A stretch of 64,000 nt of DNA from Mycobacterium parmense. GTDB lineage: Bacteria; Actinomycetota; Actinomycetes; Mycobacteriales; Mycobacteriaceae. The stretch's first letter is position 1, and every line of letters begins with the position of its first letter. The stretch spans positions 806,001 to 870,000 of the forward strand of contig NZ_AP022614.1 of the NCBI RefSeq assembly GCF_010730575.1. The letters are read 5' to 3'. Of the stretch, positions 45,039-53,727 are shown in pieces. The position numbers and the translations under genes were made by a program. The notes beneath the pieces were generated by a model. It ran no database searches, was not told the origin of the DNA, and was given only the letters and a program-made list of their open reading frames with translations.

Positions 45039-46469
45039 GTGAGCGTCGCGATGGTCGCGCCGGAAGCCATCACCGAGCAGTGTGGCGGCGAGACAATCGA
45101 GGTCACGTTTTCGGGGCGGTTCGGGTTCGGGATCGACCAGTGGGCGTACCTGCCCTTCGAGGTGCCGGCGGGCGGCGTGCGGCGGATCCGGGTCACCACC
45201 TCGCATGACGACTTTGCGGTCGGCGGGCTCATCCGAAACGTGTTGGACCTCGGGATGTTCGGTTCGGCGGGACACAGTCTGGGCAACGCGGCGGGGTTCC
45301 GGGGCTGGTCCGGCGGGGCACGCGACGGCTTCACGATCTCGGCGACCGATGCCACGCCCGGCTACCTCGCCGGCCCGATCGAGCCGGGCCTGTGGGCGGT
45401 GGCCCTTGGGCCGGTGGTGCTGAGTCCGTGGGGGATGACGTGGCGGGCACGGGTCACCCTGGAGAGGGGCGGGGGCGGCGCGGAAAGCCCGGTAGTGGCC
45501 CGTTGGTCACCACCCGTTCGCGGCGCGGGCTGGTATCGCGGAGACCTGCACATGCACACTGTGCATTCCGACGGCGAGCGGGACCCCGGTGAATTGGTCG
45601 CGGACGCGGACTCCGCCGGCCTGGACTTCATCGTCTCCACCGACCACAACACCAATTCCGCGAATCGGGTGTGGCCCGCCCACCACACGGCAGGGCTGCT
45701 GGTGGTGCCCGGCGAGGAGGTCACCACCCGGCACGGGCATTGGCTGGCCGCCGGGCTGACGCCGGGGGCGTGGGTCGACTGGCGGTACGCACCGCGCGAC
45801 GGCGTGTTCCCGCGCTTCGCCGCCGAGGTCCGCGGGGCGGGAGGCCTGGTGGTCGCCGCCCATCCCGCCGCGCCGCTGCCGGGGTCGTTCTGGGAGTTCG
45901 GGTTTGACGACGTGGACGCCCTCGAAGTGTGGAACGGCCGGTGGAACCTCGACGACGAAGCGTCGCTTCGTATCTGGCACAAGCTGCTCTGCGAGGGCCG
46001 GCGCGTCGCGGCGGTGAGCGGCAGCGACTCCCACGCCCGCTCGCAGCCGGTCGGTGCACCGCAGACCGTGGTGCATGCGCGCGAGCTGTCGACGCCGGCG
46101 CTCGTCGAGGGGCTGCGCCGCGGCCGCTCCTACATCGCCCGGTCGCGTTGCGTGACAGTGGAACTCACCGCGACCTGTCCTGGCGCACTTGAGGCGGCCG
46201 GGCCGGGGGAGACGCTGATGGTGCCCGACGATGCTCCGGTGACGGTGACCGCGATGATCACCGGCGGCGCCGGTACCACCGCCCGCCTCATCACCGCGGC
46301 GGGCTGCGCGGGACGTGCCGCGGTGCGCGGGCCGGCGCGGACCATGGTGCGCTGGGAGGTCGACGCCGCGTCGGCGCGCTTCGCTCGACTGGAGGTGCGC
46401 GAGGCGCGGCGGCGGCCGCTCGGCGCGATGGTGGCGTTCACGAATCCGGTGTGGCTGGTCGCGCTGTGA
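45039..46469 (+). CDS. PHP-domain metallohydrolase (CehA/McbA type)
   Basis: The 476-residue protein has an N-terminal beta-rich domain (about 1-160), then a PHP domain starting at YRGDLHMHTVHSDG, with STDHNTN, PGEEVTTRHGH and SGSDSHA as metal ligands. A C-terminal beta domain follows. CehA/McbA relatives hydrolyse phosphoesters or carbamates such as carbaryl. The GTG at 45039 has GGGGAGGAG 5 bases upstream, better than an ATG 33 bases earlier. The natural substrate is unknown. Confidence 0.78.
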   Translation: MSVAMVAPEAITEQCGGETIEVTFSGRFGFGIDQWAYLPFEVPAGGVRRIRVTTSHDDFAVGGLIRNVLDLGMFGSAGHSLGNAAGFRGWSGGARDGFTISATDATPGYLAGPIEPGLWAVALGPVVLSPWGMTWRARVTLERGGGGAESPVVARWSPPVRGAGWYRGDLHMHTVHSDGERDPGELVADADSAGLDFIVSTDHNTNSANRVWPAHHTAGLLVVPGEEVTTRHGHWLAAGLTPGAWVDWRYAPRDGVFPRFAAEVRGAGGLVVAAHPAAPLPGSFWEFGFDDVDALEVWNGRWNLDDEASLRIWHKLLCEGRRVAAVSGSDSHARSQPVGAPQTVVHARELSTPALVEGLRRGRSYIARSRCVTVELTATCPGALEAAGPGETLMVPDDAPVTVTAMITGGAGTTARLITAAGCAGRAAVRGPARTMVRWEVDAASARFARLEVREARRRPLGAMVAFTNPVWLVAL

Positions 46470-46481
46470 GGTCTCGAGCCG

Positions 46482-46886
46482 CTAGCTCCTGGCCTCCAGG
46501 GCCTTTGCCGCGGCTTCGCCTTGTTCGGTCAGTCCGAGCCAGATACAAAATTCCCATTCAATCGGGTTGTCGTGGTGGCTGACGAAGCGGTCATAAACGC
46601 GTTCCATTGCCGCGTTTATCGAGAGGTCCCATGCCGGAAACTTGGCGTCGGGCCCGGGGAGATCGCCAATCTGCATGAGCCCGTCGTCCAGAAGCGATCT
46701 GATCGTTCTCAGCGCCAGATCTTGCTGCTGTGAGAGCGTCTCGGCGAGGTGGTAGTGGGCTATCGTGGTCGTCACTTCTATCATCGGTACCCAGTCGTAG
46801 AGACCACTGGTCAACAGCTCCGTGCGGAGTTGTTCTTGGGCGGCCGCCTCTGCGTTCGCGCGAGCGACCTTGTCAGGTTCGGTCAT
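46482..46886 (-). CDS. Candidate immunity protein of the ESX toxin cassette
   Basis: The 134-residue protein has no signal peptide and is mostly helical, with an acidic C-terminal half (ERVYDRFVSHHDNPIEWEF). I recognise no catalytic motif. It is the gene directly after the toxin, 49 bases downstream on the same strand, with AAGGAG before the ATG. Small cytosolic proteins in this position usually neutralise the toxin's C-terminal domain. GC content is about 55% in a sampled 60-base stretch, like the toxin. A longer frame to 46970 would overlap the toxin gene. Confidence 0.55.
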   Translation of the reverse strand: MTEPDKVARANAEAAAQEQLRTELLTSGLYDWVPMIEVTTTIAHYHLAETLSQQQDLALRTIRSLLDDGLMQIGDLPGPDAKFPAWDLSINAAMERVYDRFVSHHDNPIEWEFCIWLGLTEQGEAAAKALEARS

Positions 46887-46935
46887 GGCCTCTAACTCCT
46901 TCGCAGGGCTTCGGTGGTCGCTTACGGGCGCCCAT

Positions 46936-48111
46936 CTACTTATTTTCTTCGAAGATCTCATCGGGGTCACCGATGATCAGTTGCCCGTGACGCGTGTGCG
47001 GTGGGTGGATCAGGTGCAATCCCGGAAATGGCCCGCCGCCGATGAATCCTCCGCTGCCGGGTGATGGCGCCTCGGGCTGAGGCACAGGCGCGACGGGCGG
47101 GCGCAATACAGGTGCCGACTCGACCGGTAACCGGACTGGTGAGGGTGGCTTGGTTGGCACCGAAAGTTGTGGCACTCCACCTCTTCCAGGGTTGACGTGC
47201 ACTTTGATATAGCCATCCGGGCCGGGCAAGTGCACATCAAGCGCGGGTCGATCGGTCGACCGTGCGGCCTCACGCCGTCCGATATCGGTTCCGTCGGGCA
47301 ATTTCACCCACTCGCCCTTTGCCGGGTTTCGATACCGGTTCGGGGCGCCAACCCCGTTCCGCTTCATCCAATTCCATAGTTTCTCAAGGTCGTCGGGCGA
47401 TCGCACCTCTCGAATCGACGGCTTGTCGCCCTCAGGCAATCCGTCGAGCACCTTGCGGATCTCGTCGGCGCTCGGTCCGCTGTCTGGGCCCGGCTGTGGT
47501 GGGTCCCGTTTCCAACTGCGGTCCACCGCCTCGAAGCGAGGGTCCTTCGCGTCACCGACGCCGACGTTCGGCTCGTGGAAAGTCAAGTTTCCGATTGCTC
47601 CGATGGCCGCCGAAATACGTTGTGCGATCTGTTGATCCGCGGCGACCAGGGCTGCGACGCGGTGGCGGATGAAGGCGGCGTGGCCTTGAGCCTCGGCGGA
47701 TCGGGCCGCGCGCAAATCCGCCGATCCGCCTCGAACACGGTCGGTGACCGCATAGTCGTCGCCTACATCGAAGCAATCTGCACGCGCATCACGGACAGCC
47801 TCCAGCACTCCTTCTCGACAGGCCCGTAGTTGTTCTTCTGCGCGGTGCGCCACGGCGGCCGCCGGCAGCAATTGGTCGGATGTTGCGCGGATTTGCACCA
47901 TGTCGCCGTACGTGCGGGCGTGCGCTGAGTCGGCTGCCAGGCCTTTCCACACGCCACCCGCGGGCGCCGCGGCCTGGCGGTGAATTTCGGTGAAGACGTT
48001 CTCCCACGTCGTTGCGGTTTGGTCCCAATATGCGGCTGCATCACTCAGGTACGCGGTGTCCATGGTTGCGACTTGTGACAGCGTCGGCAACGATGTTGCG
48101 GGCGCGGTCAT
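46936..48111 (-). CDS. Type VII secretion polymorphic toxin with WXG-like N-terminus
   Basis: The 391-residue protein has a helical N-terminal region (1-170) with a W55-x-G57 turn between helices, as in WXG100/LXG proteins, and YAVTD at 120-124 that fits the YxxxD/E export motif. Residues 215-310 form a compact domain with EWVKLPDGTDIGRREAAR (267-284), Ser285, Asp287, then LDVHLPG and YIKVHVN. This LPDGT..GxR..S...D..K.H arrangement is seen in toxin domains of RHS/Cdi-type proteins, perhaps nucleases. A Pro-rich tail (315-391) follows. It probably acts in a target cell. Enzyme activity is unproven. Confidence 0.6.
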   Translation of the reverse strand: MTAPATSLPTLSQVATMDTAYLSDAAAYWDQTATTWENVFTEIHRQAAAPAGGVWKGLAADSAHARTYGDMVQIRATSDQLLPAAAVAHRAEEQLRACREGVLEAVRDARADCFDVGDDYAVTDRVRGGSADLRAARSAEAQGHAAFIRHRVAALVAADQQIAQRISAAIGAIGNLTFHEPNVGVGDAKDPRFEAVDRSWKRDPPQPGPDSGPSADEIRKVLDGLPEGDKPSIREVRSPDDLEKLWNWMKRNGVGAPNRYRNPAKGEWVKLPDGTDIGRREAARSTDRPALDVHLPGPDGYIKVHVNPGRGGVPQLSVPTKPPSPVRLPVESAPVLRPPVAPVPQPEAPSPGSGGFIGGGPFPGLHLIHPPHTRHGQLIIGDPDEIFEENK

Positions 48112-48112
48112 T

Positions 48113-48427
48113 TCACGGCACCGTCGCGCTGTAGACGGCGCGCATCTGCGCCGATGAGCGTTGTTCGTTGCCCGAGTACGTGTTTGCGGCCGCACCGAGG
48201 TGGGCGGCCGTCGTCCGAATACGAGACACGCACCTGGCGCCGGCGGCGGAAATCATCGCGTTGGCGGCATTGACCGCCGCGACGCTCGCGGACCACGAGG
48301 CGCCCGTGACAGCCTCTGGTCGGGCGACACCGCTGAGTTGACCGGTCGCATCGTCACACCACGCGGCATACGCACGCAGGTCTGAGTCGGTGACGCGGAG
48401 CGCGACAGCGCCACTCGCAGCGTTCAT
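48113..48427 (-). CDS. ESX/EspC-like small secretion partner
   Basis: The 104-residue protein is predicted helical. It has a SW dipeptide near 44-45 between two helices, an NAANAMI helix and YSGNE at 84-88, fitting the type VII YxxxD/E signal. This is the layout of EspC/DUF2580-like proteins that pair with WXG-domain effectors. It stops one base before the toxin ATG, so the two are cotranslated. It probably forms the helical export complex with the toxin N-terminus. Confidence 0.65.
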   Translation of the reverse strand: MNAASGAVALRVTDSDLRAYAAWCDDATGQLSGVARPEAVTGASWSASVAAVNAANAMISAAGARCVSRIRTTAAHLGAAANTYSGNEQRSSAQMRAVYSATVP

Positions 48428-48512
48428 GGGCAGAGACTAGAACGGCCGTCGATGTCGGGCCAGTCACCCTGAGCGGTGGTGGCCAGGTATCGGAGGACGC
48501 CGGGCGCCGTGC

Positions 48513-49766
48513 CTAGCCGCTCCCCGTCCCCGGGCTGAACGTGACCGGCAGCGTGCCGAGCCCGGTCATGCTCGGGTTGCCCAGGTATTGGTGGACGTTG
48601 TCGACGTCGACCCGATAGTCGGGGATGCGGTCGAGCACCGCCCTGACCATCACCTCGGACATCAGGCGCGCCAGGTGCGAGCCGATGCAGCGGTGCGGTC
48701 CCAGCCCAAATGCGAGGTGGCGGTTGGGCGCTCGGTCCAGGATGACCTCGTCGGCGTTTGCGAATTCCTTCTCGTCGTGGTTGGCCGACAGCCAGCTGAT
48801 GACGACCTTGTCGTTCTTGCGGAGGTGCTGGCCGTTGAGCTCGACGTCTTTCGTCACGGTGCGGCTCAGGGTCTGGTTGACCGAGAAGTAGCGCAGGAAT
48901 TCGTCGGTGGCGGTCCGGTAGAGCTCCGGGTGGTCGATGAGCTGTTGGCGTAGCTCCGGGTGGGTGCCCAGGTGCAGCAGGGTCAGCGCGGTCTGCGACG
49001 TGGTGGTGTCGACGCCGCCGGCGATGAGGTTCCAGAGGATGTTCAGCAGCTGCTCGTCGGTGAGGCGCTGGCCGTCGAACTCGAACCGGATGAGGAAGCT
49101 CGTCAGGTCGTCCTTTGCGTCCGCGCGTCGGGCCGTCGCGAACGCGAGCACCTCATGCATCATGGCGGGGACCTGGGCGATGGCGTCGACGTACTTCGGG
49201 CTGTCTTGGGGGATGGCCATGACGGAGTGGAAGAGGTCGGCGTAGCGGTGCCAGTTGTCGAGAGGAAGGCCCATCAGCTTCATGGTGAGGATGGCCGGGA
49301 CGGGGCTGGCGTAGTCGAGCACCAGGTCCATGTGCCCGTCGGCGATCTTCTGGTCGAGGAAATGGTGTGCCCGTTCTTCCATGAACGGCTTGAGCTTTTG
49401 GACGGCGCCGGGGGAGAAGAACGGCGCGAGCGCGTGCCGTAGGGCCAGGTGGTAGGGGCCGTCGATCTCGCCGATGCCCAGCGCCGGCTGGCCTTCCGGG
49501 CGCGGGACGCCCATCTCGCCCTGATAGTCGATGCCGTCGCCGGCGTTGGGCTCGTACTTGTGGGCGAAGGTGTCGCCGTCGCGAGCGGCCCGGCTGACCG
49601 CGTCGTAGCTGGCGAGGAACCAGAATCCGCCGTAGCGCTCGTTCCAGGCGACGGGGCACTTTGCTCTGAGCTCGGCGTTCTTGGCCAGCTCGTTGAGGTT
49701 GTAGTCGTCGCAGTGGTGGTCGAAGTCGACGATCGCGTCGGCGCTGACGCCGGGACGGGTTGTCAT
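48513..49766 (-). CDS. Cytochrome P450
   Basis: The 417-residue class I P450 has IAGGVDTTTSQ in the I-helix (Asp before the Thr), an ExxR (DEFLRYF) and the haem loop FGLGPHRCIGSH with Cys360. The I-helix AGGVDTT is a common variant of AGxxT. It resembles mycobacterial P450s such as the CYP124/125-like group in general form only; the family number cannot be assigned here. It is divergent from the VOC protein gene. Confidence 0.88.
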   Translation of the reverse strand: MTTRPGVSADAIVDFDHHCDDYNLNELAKNAELRAKCPVAWNERYGGFWFLASYDAVSRAARDGDTFAHKYEPNAGDGIDYQGEMGVPRPEGQPALGIGEIDGPYHLALRHALAPFFSPGAVQKLKPFMEERAHHFLDQKIADGHMDLVLDYASPVPAILTMKLMGLPLDNWHRYADLFHSVMAIPQDSPKYVDAIAQVPAMMHEVLAFATARRADAKDDLTSFLIRFEFDGQRLTDEQLLNILWNLIAGGVDTTTSQTALTLLHLGTHPELRQQLIDHPELYRTATDEFLRYFSVNQTLSRTVTKDVELNGQHLRKNDKVVISWLSANHDEKEFANADEVILDRAPNRHLAFGLGPHRCIGSHLARLMSEVMVRAVLDRIPDYRVDVDNVHQYLGNPSMTGLGTLPVTFSPGTGSG

Positions 49767-49855
49767 CTGAGAAGTCCTCCGACCACGACGAGAGCTCGGG
49801 TATTTACACTATCTTTGCATTATTACGCTCTTGGGTTCCGTCGAGAAAGGCCGCG

Positions 49856-50308
49856 ATGAGCAGTCATCGGACGACGTTCAACCATGTCGGATTGTGTGTC
49901 TCCGATCGCGAGCGGTCCCGGCGGTTCTACGAGTCGGTGCTTGCCTTTCAGTTCTGGTGGGATCTCGATCCGCCCGATGGCCCTACCGCCCAGCTGGTGC
50001 AGCTTCCCGAGCCGCTCGGCGTGCACGCGACCTACCTGGTTCGCGACGGCTTCGTGCTCGAACTCATGGACTACGCGAAGCGTGAGGTTCACGCCGGGTC
50101 GGAGCGCGTCATGGATCAGATTGGGCTGACGCACATTTCGTTCTCTGTGTCCGACCTTGCCGGGGCGTTGGAGAAGGTCGCGGAGTTCGGGGGAGCGGTC
50201 GTCGACGGGACGGTCACGGAGGCGATGGCGATGATCCGTGATCCGGATGGGCAGCTGCTGGAGTTACTTTCGGACGGGTGGCTGTCGGCGTTGCCGCCGC
50301 GGCCGTAG
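49856..50308 (+). CDS. Vicinal oxygen chelate (glyoxalase-like) protein
   Basis: The 150-residue protein has the two beta-alpha-beta-beta-beta modules of one VOC fold: FNHVGLCVSD at the start, TYLVRDGFVLELMDY, THISFSVSD, and RDPDGQLLELL at the end. His near residue 8, Glu in LELMDY, His in LTHIS and Glu in LLELL are the expected metal ligands. The ATG at 49856 has GAAAGG upstream. It may work with the divergent P450 on a small lactone or glutathione-like adduct; that is a guess. Confidence 0.8.
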   Translation: MSSHRTTFNHVGLCVSDRERSRRFYESVLAFQFWWDLDPPDGPTAQLVQLPEPLGVHATYLVRDGFVLELMDYAKREVHAGSERVMDQIGLTHISFSVSDLAGALEKVAEFGGAVVDGTVTEAMAMIRDPDGQLLELLSDGWLSALPPRP

Positions 50309-50623
50309 TGCGGTTGCGCCAGCGGAGCGGACTCTGGCGACTACGCCAGTCAATGCCGACCGCCGTTCGGTGGCTTCGCGGGCGGTGATGGCTTGAAAGT
50401 TGTTGGATGGGGCTAAATCGCTGATTCGGCATAGCCGGCAGAATTGCGCTGCGCCGCGGCAAGTCAGCTGCTTGATCGCGCGGTGGTGGCGTGGCCTTGG
50501 CGGCTCGTAGAGACGGTTGACGCAGAGGCGATGTCGCATGCTAGCCCCTGACGCAGGCTGCTGGTGTTGATCCCATCAGAACGCGGGGCACGCCGATTCG
50601 ATCAACGGTGAGCTACCGCCCCC
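50309..50623. other. Gene-free stretch after the VOC gene
   Basis: About 315 bases without a convincing gene. Frames through it give Arg/Pro-rich translations. It includes CTGGCG and CGCCAG segments near 50330-50345 that could pair as a weak hairpin, but no T-run follows. I see no tRNA, repeat array or insertion sequence end. Confidence 0.5.
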
Positions 50624-51046
50624 TCACACCCGCTTGAACCACAACCCCCCATACGGCGGCCGAGATTTGGACTTGATACAGATTTGATGGGCGGTCATCA
50701 GCGCGGCCGAGCTGAGCGCCCTGGGCGCCTCTTCGGACGCGCCCGACCACTCGTCGGGATGCAGGTCGTGCAGGTTGAACAGCGGCCCACCGTCGCGGGG
50801 CGTGACTTCCCCCGTGGCTCGGTCCACGTCGACGTTGCCGTGATCGAGGTGGATGCACCAGAGGTTGTCGCTCTCGGCAAGTCGCTGAACGAATGTCCGT
50901 ACACCGTGGACGTCGTCGAAGGTCACCGCGTACCCGGCATAGCCGTCGAGGCGCGTGACCCGGTACGTGCCGTCTTGCCGGGCTGACGTGTCGAGTTTGT
51001 AGCCGTAGCGGCCCAACTCTTCGTTGAGTTCGTGTTCGGTGCTCAT
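50624..51046 (-). CDS. Unknown 140-residue protein
   Basis: The protein is soluble and mixed alpha/beta, rich in Asp/His (LWCIHLDHGNVDVD, LHDLHPDEW) and without membrane or signal sequence. I do not recognise the family. It has a normal start (MSTEHELNEEL) and a GC content a little lower than the sulfatase next to it. Its neighbours give no clear hint; a short immunity-like protein is one possibility. Confidence 0.55.
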   Translation of the reverse strand: MSTEHELNEELGRYGYKLDTSARQDGTYRVTRLDGYAGYAVTFDDVHGVRTFVQRLAESDNLWCIHLDHGNVDVDRATGEVTPRDGGPLFNLHDLHPDEWSGASEEAPRALSSAALMTAHQICIKSKSRPPYGGLWFKRV

Positions 51047-51264
51047 AGCACCGCGACGTTAACCCTCTTCCGCCACCCGAGCGTGGCAAATGGACGATTC
51101 AGACCCGGCGAGCGCATGTCGGCCAAGCCTGTGCGGCGCCGCGGCCAATTCGAGCAAACGCCCCCACAGAAATGGGGTCTAGCATCCCTGCGGGGGCCTG
51201 GTCGCGCCAGTGTCAGCTGGCCTGGGTGTGAGGCGTCGGGGCATTGACCGCGAAAGGCCATGCT

Positions 51265-52758
51265 ATGAGCGATAAACCGAACGTCCTGATCATCTGGGGT
51301 GACGACATCGGGCAGAGCAACCTCAGCTGCTACAGCAACGGGCTGATGGGGTACCGCACCCCGAATATCGACCGTGTGGCCACCGAAGGGGTGCTGTTCA
51401 CCGACTATTACGCCGAGCAGAGTTGCACCGCCGGGCGGGCGGCGTTCATCACCGGCCAGAACCCGTACCGCACCGGCCTGACCAAGGTCGGCCTGCCGGG
51501 GGCGGAGCTGGGCCTGCAGCCGCAGGACCCCACGATCGCGACGGCGCTCAAGGCGCAGGGCTACGCAACGGGCCAGTTCGGCAAGAACCACCTGGGCGAC
51601 CGCGACGAGCACCTGCCCACGATGCACGGCTTCGACGAGTTCTTCGGCAACCTGTATCACCTCAACGCCGAAGAAGAACCCGAGCTGCCCGACTATCCCA
51701 AGGATCCCGAGTTCCGCAAGAAGTTCGGGCCCCGCGGGGTGCTGCACACCTGGGTCAACGGCGACGGCACCCAGCGCGTCGAGGACACCGGCCCGCTCAC
51801 CAAGAAGCGGATGGAAACCTGCGACGACGAATTCCGCAACGCCGCAGTCGATTTCATCAAGCGCCAGCACCAGGCCGGCATCCCGTTCTTCGTGTGGTTC
51901 AACACCACGCACATGCACTTCCGCACCCACACCGAGCCCGGGAGCGTGGGCCGCGCGGGCCGCTGGCAGTCGCGCTACCACGACACGATGCTGGACCACG
52001 ACGACACCGTCGGCAGCATGCTGGACCTGCTCGACGAGCTGGGCATCGCCGAGAACACGATCGTCATGTACTCCACCGACAACGGCCCGCACATGAACAG
52101 CTGGCCCGACGCCGGCATGACCCCGTTCCGCAACGAGAAGAACTCCAACTGGGAGGGTGCCTACCGCGTCCCGGCGCTGGTGCGCTGGCCTGGGCACATC
52201 CCGGCCGGCTCGGTGCGCAACGGCATTGTCAGCCACGCCGATTGGTTCGTCACACTGCTCTCGGTGGCGGGTGTGCCCGACATCGCCGAGCGGCTGCGCG
52301 CGGGCACCGAGCTCAACGGCACCGCCTACAAGGTGCACCTCGACGGCTACGACCAGTTGCCCTACATCACCGGCCAGACCGATGAGAGCCCGCGCACCCA
52401 CTTCTTCTACGTCTCCGACGACGGCGACCTCACCGCGCTGCGGTTCGACAACTGGAAGTTCGTCTTCCTCGAGCAGCGCTGCGTGGGCACCATGCAGATC
52501 TGGGCGGAGCCCTACGTCGAACTGCGCGTGCCCAAGCTGTTCAACCTGCGCACCGATCCCTACGAGCGGGCCGATATCACGTCGAACACCTACTACGACT
52601 GGATGGTGGACCACATCTTCCTGTTCGTCCCCGCCCAGGCGTACGTCGCCAAGATGCTGGAGACGTTGGTCGAGTTCCCGCAGCGACAGAAATCCGCGAG
52701 CTTCAGCATGGACCAGGTGATGGCCAAGTTGCGGGATGCCACCACCCGCAGCAGCTGA
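51265..52758 (+). CDS. Sulfatase (formylglycine-type arylsulfatase)
   Basis: The 497-residue protein has metal-binding Asp13/Asp14 (WGDDIGQ) and the formylglycine motif C54-T-A-G-R58, with Ala instead of Pro at the third position as in some sulfatases. Later metal ligands are in STDNGPH. Cys54 must be converted to formylglycine by a separate enzyme. It hydrolyses sulfate esters. The ATG at 51265 has GAAAGG upstream. No signal peptide is present, so it is cytosolic. A gluconolactonase-like gene follows 6 bases later. Confidence 0.85.
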   Translation: MSDKPNVLIIWGDDIGQSNLSCYSNGLMGYRTPNIDRVATEGVLFTDYYAEQSCTAGRAAFITGQNPYRTGLTKVGLPGAELGLQPQDPTIATALKAQGYATGQFGKNHLGDRDEHLPTMHGFDEFFGNLYHLNAEEEPELPDYPKDPEFRKKFGPRGVLHTWVNGDGTQRVEDTGPLTKKRMETCDDEFRNAAVDFIKRQHQAGIPFFVWFNTTHMHFRTHTEPGSVGRAGRWQSRYHDTMLDHDDTVGSMLDLLDELGIAENTIVMYSTDNGPHMNSWPDAGMTPFRNEKNSNWEGAYRVPALVRWPGHIPAGSVRNGIVSHADWFVTLLSVAGVPDIAERLRAGTELNGTAYKVHLDGYDQLPYITGQTDESPRTHFFYVSDDGDLTALRFDNWKFVFLEQRCVGTMQIWAEPYVELRVPKLFNLRTDPYERADITSNTYYDWMVDHIFLFVPAQAYVAKMLETLVEFPQRQKSASFSMDQVMAKLRDATTRSS

Positions 52759-52764
52759 GCCACG

Positions 52765-53727
52765 ATGGAGAACGCGCTTTCCTCCGGGCGTCCCGACGTC
52801 ACCGAGTTGCACGCCGTGGGCCGCGGCGTGGACCGCCCGGAGCACGTGGTGGTGGCCGGCGACGGTCGGGTGTTCGCCTCCGACAAGGCCTCGGCCGTCG
52901 CGGAGCTGGTCGACGAGAACACGGTTCGGCGCATCGGGCGTGCGGGCGGCGAGCCGAACGGCATCGCGATCGACCGCGACGGCCACTTTCTGATCGCCAA
53001 TTGGGGCTTGGGTGTGCTGCAGGACCTCGACCCGCAGACCGGCGCTATCACGACGATATTGAGCGGACAACTCGAGGGGCGGCCGCTGCGGTGGTTGAAC
53101 TTCGTCCTGGTTGATTCCGTTGGAGCGCTGTGGTGTTCGGTGAGCACGACGGCGGATGATCTCCTCGATACCATCGCGCGCGGCACCGCCGACGGGTTCA
53201 TCTTTCGGGTCGCACCGGATCGCCGATCGGCGCACGTGGTGGCCGATGCGGTGAGCTTCCCCAATTGCATGGCACTGGACCGCGACGAGGACTATCTTTA
53301 CGTGGTTCGCACGGTGGCCGCCGACGTGCTGCGGTTTCCGACTCGAGGCGAAACACTCGGGCCGCCAGCGCGATTCGGCCCGCCGCTGGGCGATCGGCGC
53401 CCCGACGAGTTCGGCCCCGGCTGCGGCCAATTGCTGGCCGACCCGCAGGTGGGCCGCCGGTGGGGGATGGCCGACGGGTGCGCGTTCGACGCCGAGGGGA
53501 ACCTCTGGGTCACACTCGTTGTGGCGAACAGGATCGTGGCGATCAGCCCGGACGGCCTAGCGCAAACGGTGCTCGAGGACCCCGACGGCACGCTGCTAAG
53601 CGCCCCGACCAGCATCGCCTGGGGCGGGCCGGACATGCGCGATGTCTACATCGGCTCGATCGCCACCCCGCACGTGCTCAAGGGCAGAAGCTCGGTGCCG
53701 GGCCTGCCGCTGGTCCACCAGCGCTAG
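52765..53727 (+). CDS. SMP-30/gluconolactonase-like beta-propeller protein
   Basis: The 320-residue protein has repeated strands with GRVFASD, GEPNGIAIDRDGHFLIANWG, FPNCMALDRDEDYLYVVRT and ADGCAFDAEGNLWVTL, typical of six-bladed SMP-30 propellers that bind calcium or zinc. Such proteins hydrolyse lactones or esters. It lies 6 bases after the sulfatase, so both act on the same operon's substrate, perhaps a sulfated lactone or sugar. It overlaps the end of the convergent SDR gene by 4 bases. Confidence 0.75.
   Translation: MENALSSGRPDVTELHAVGRGVDRPEHVVVAGDGRVFASDKASAVAELVDENTVRRIGRAGGEPNGIAIDRDGHFLIANWGLGVLQDLDPQTGAITTILSGQLEGRPLRWLNFVLVDSVGALWCSVSTTADDLLDTIARGTADGFIFRVAPDRRSAHVVADAVSFPNCMALDRDEDYLYVVRTVAADVLRFPTRGETLGPPARFGPPLGDRRPDEFGPGCGQLLADPQVGRRWGMADGCAFDAEGNLWVTLVVANRIVAISPDGLAQTVLEDPDGTLLSAPTSIAWGGPDMRDVYIGSIATPHVLKGRSSVPGLPLVHQR

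Noticed and set aside
50309..50623. Possible transposase or HNH remnant
   Set aside because: No inverted repeats, no DDE or HNH motif, and no frame with a protein-like composition.
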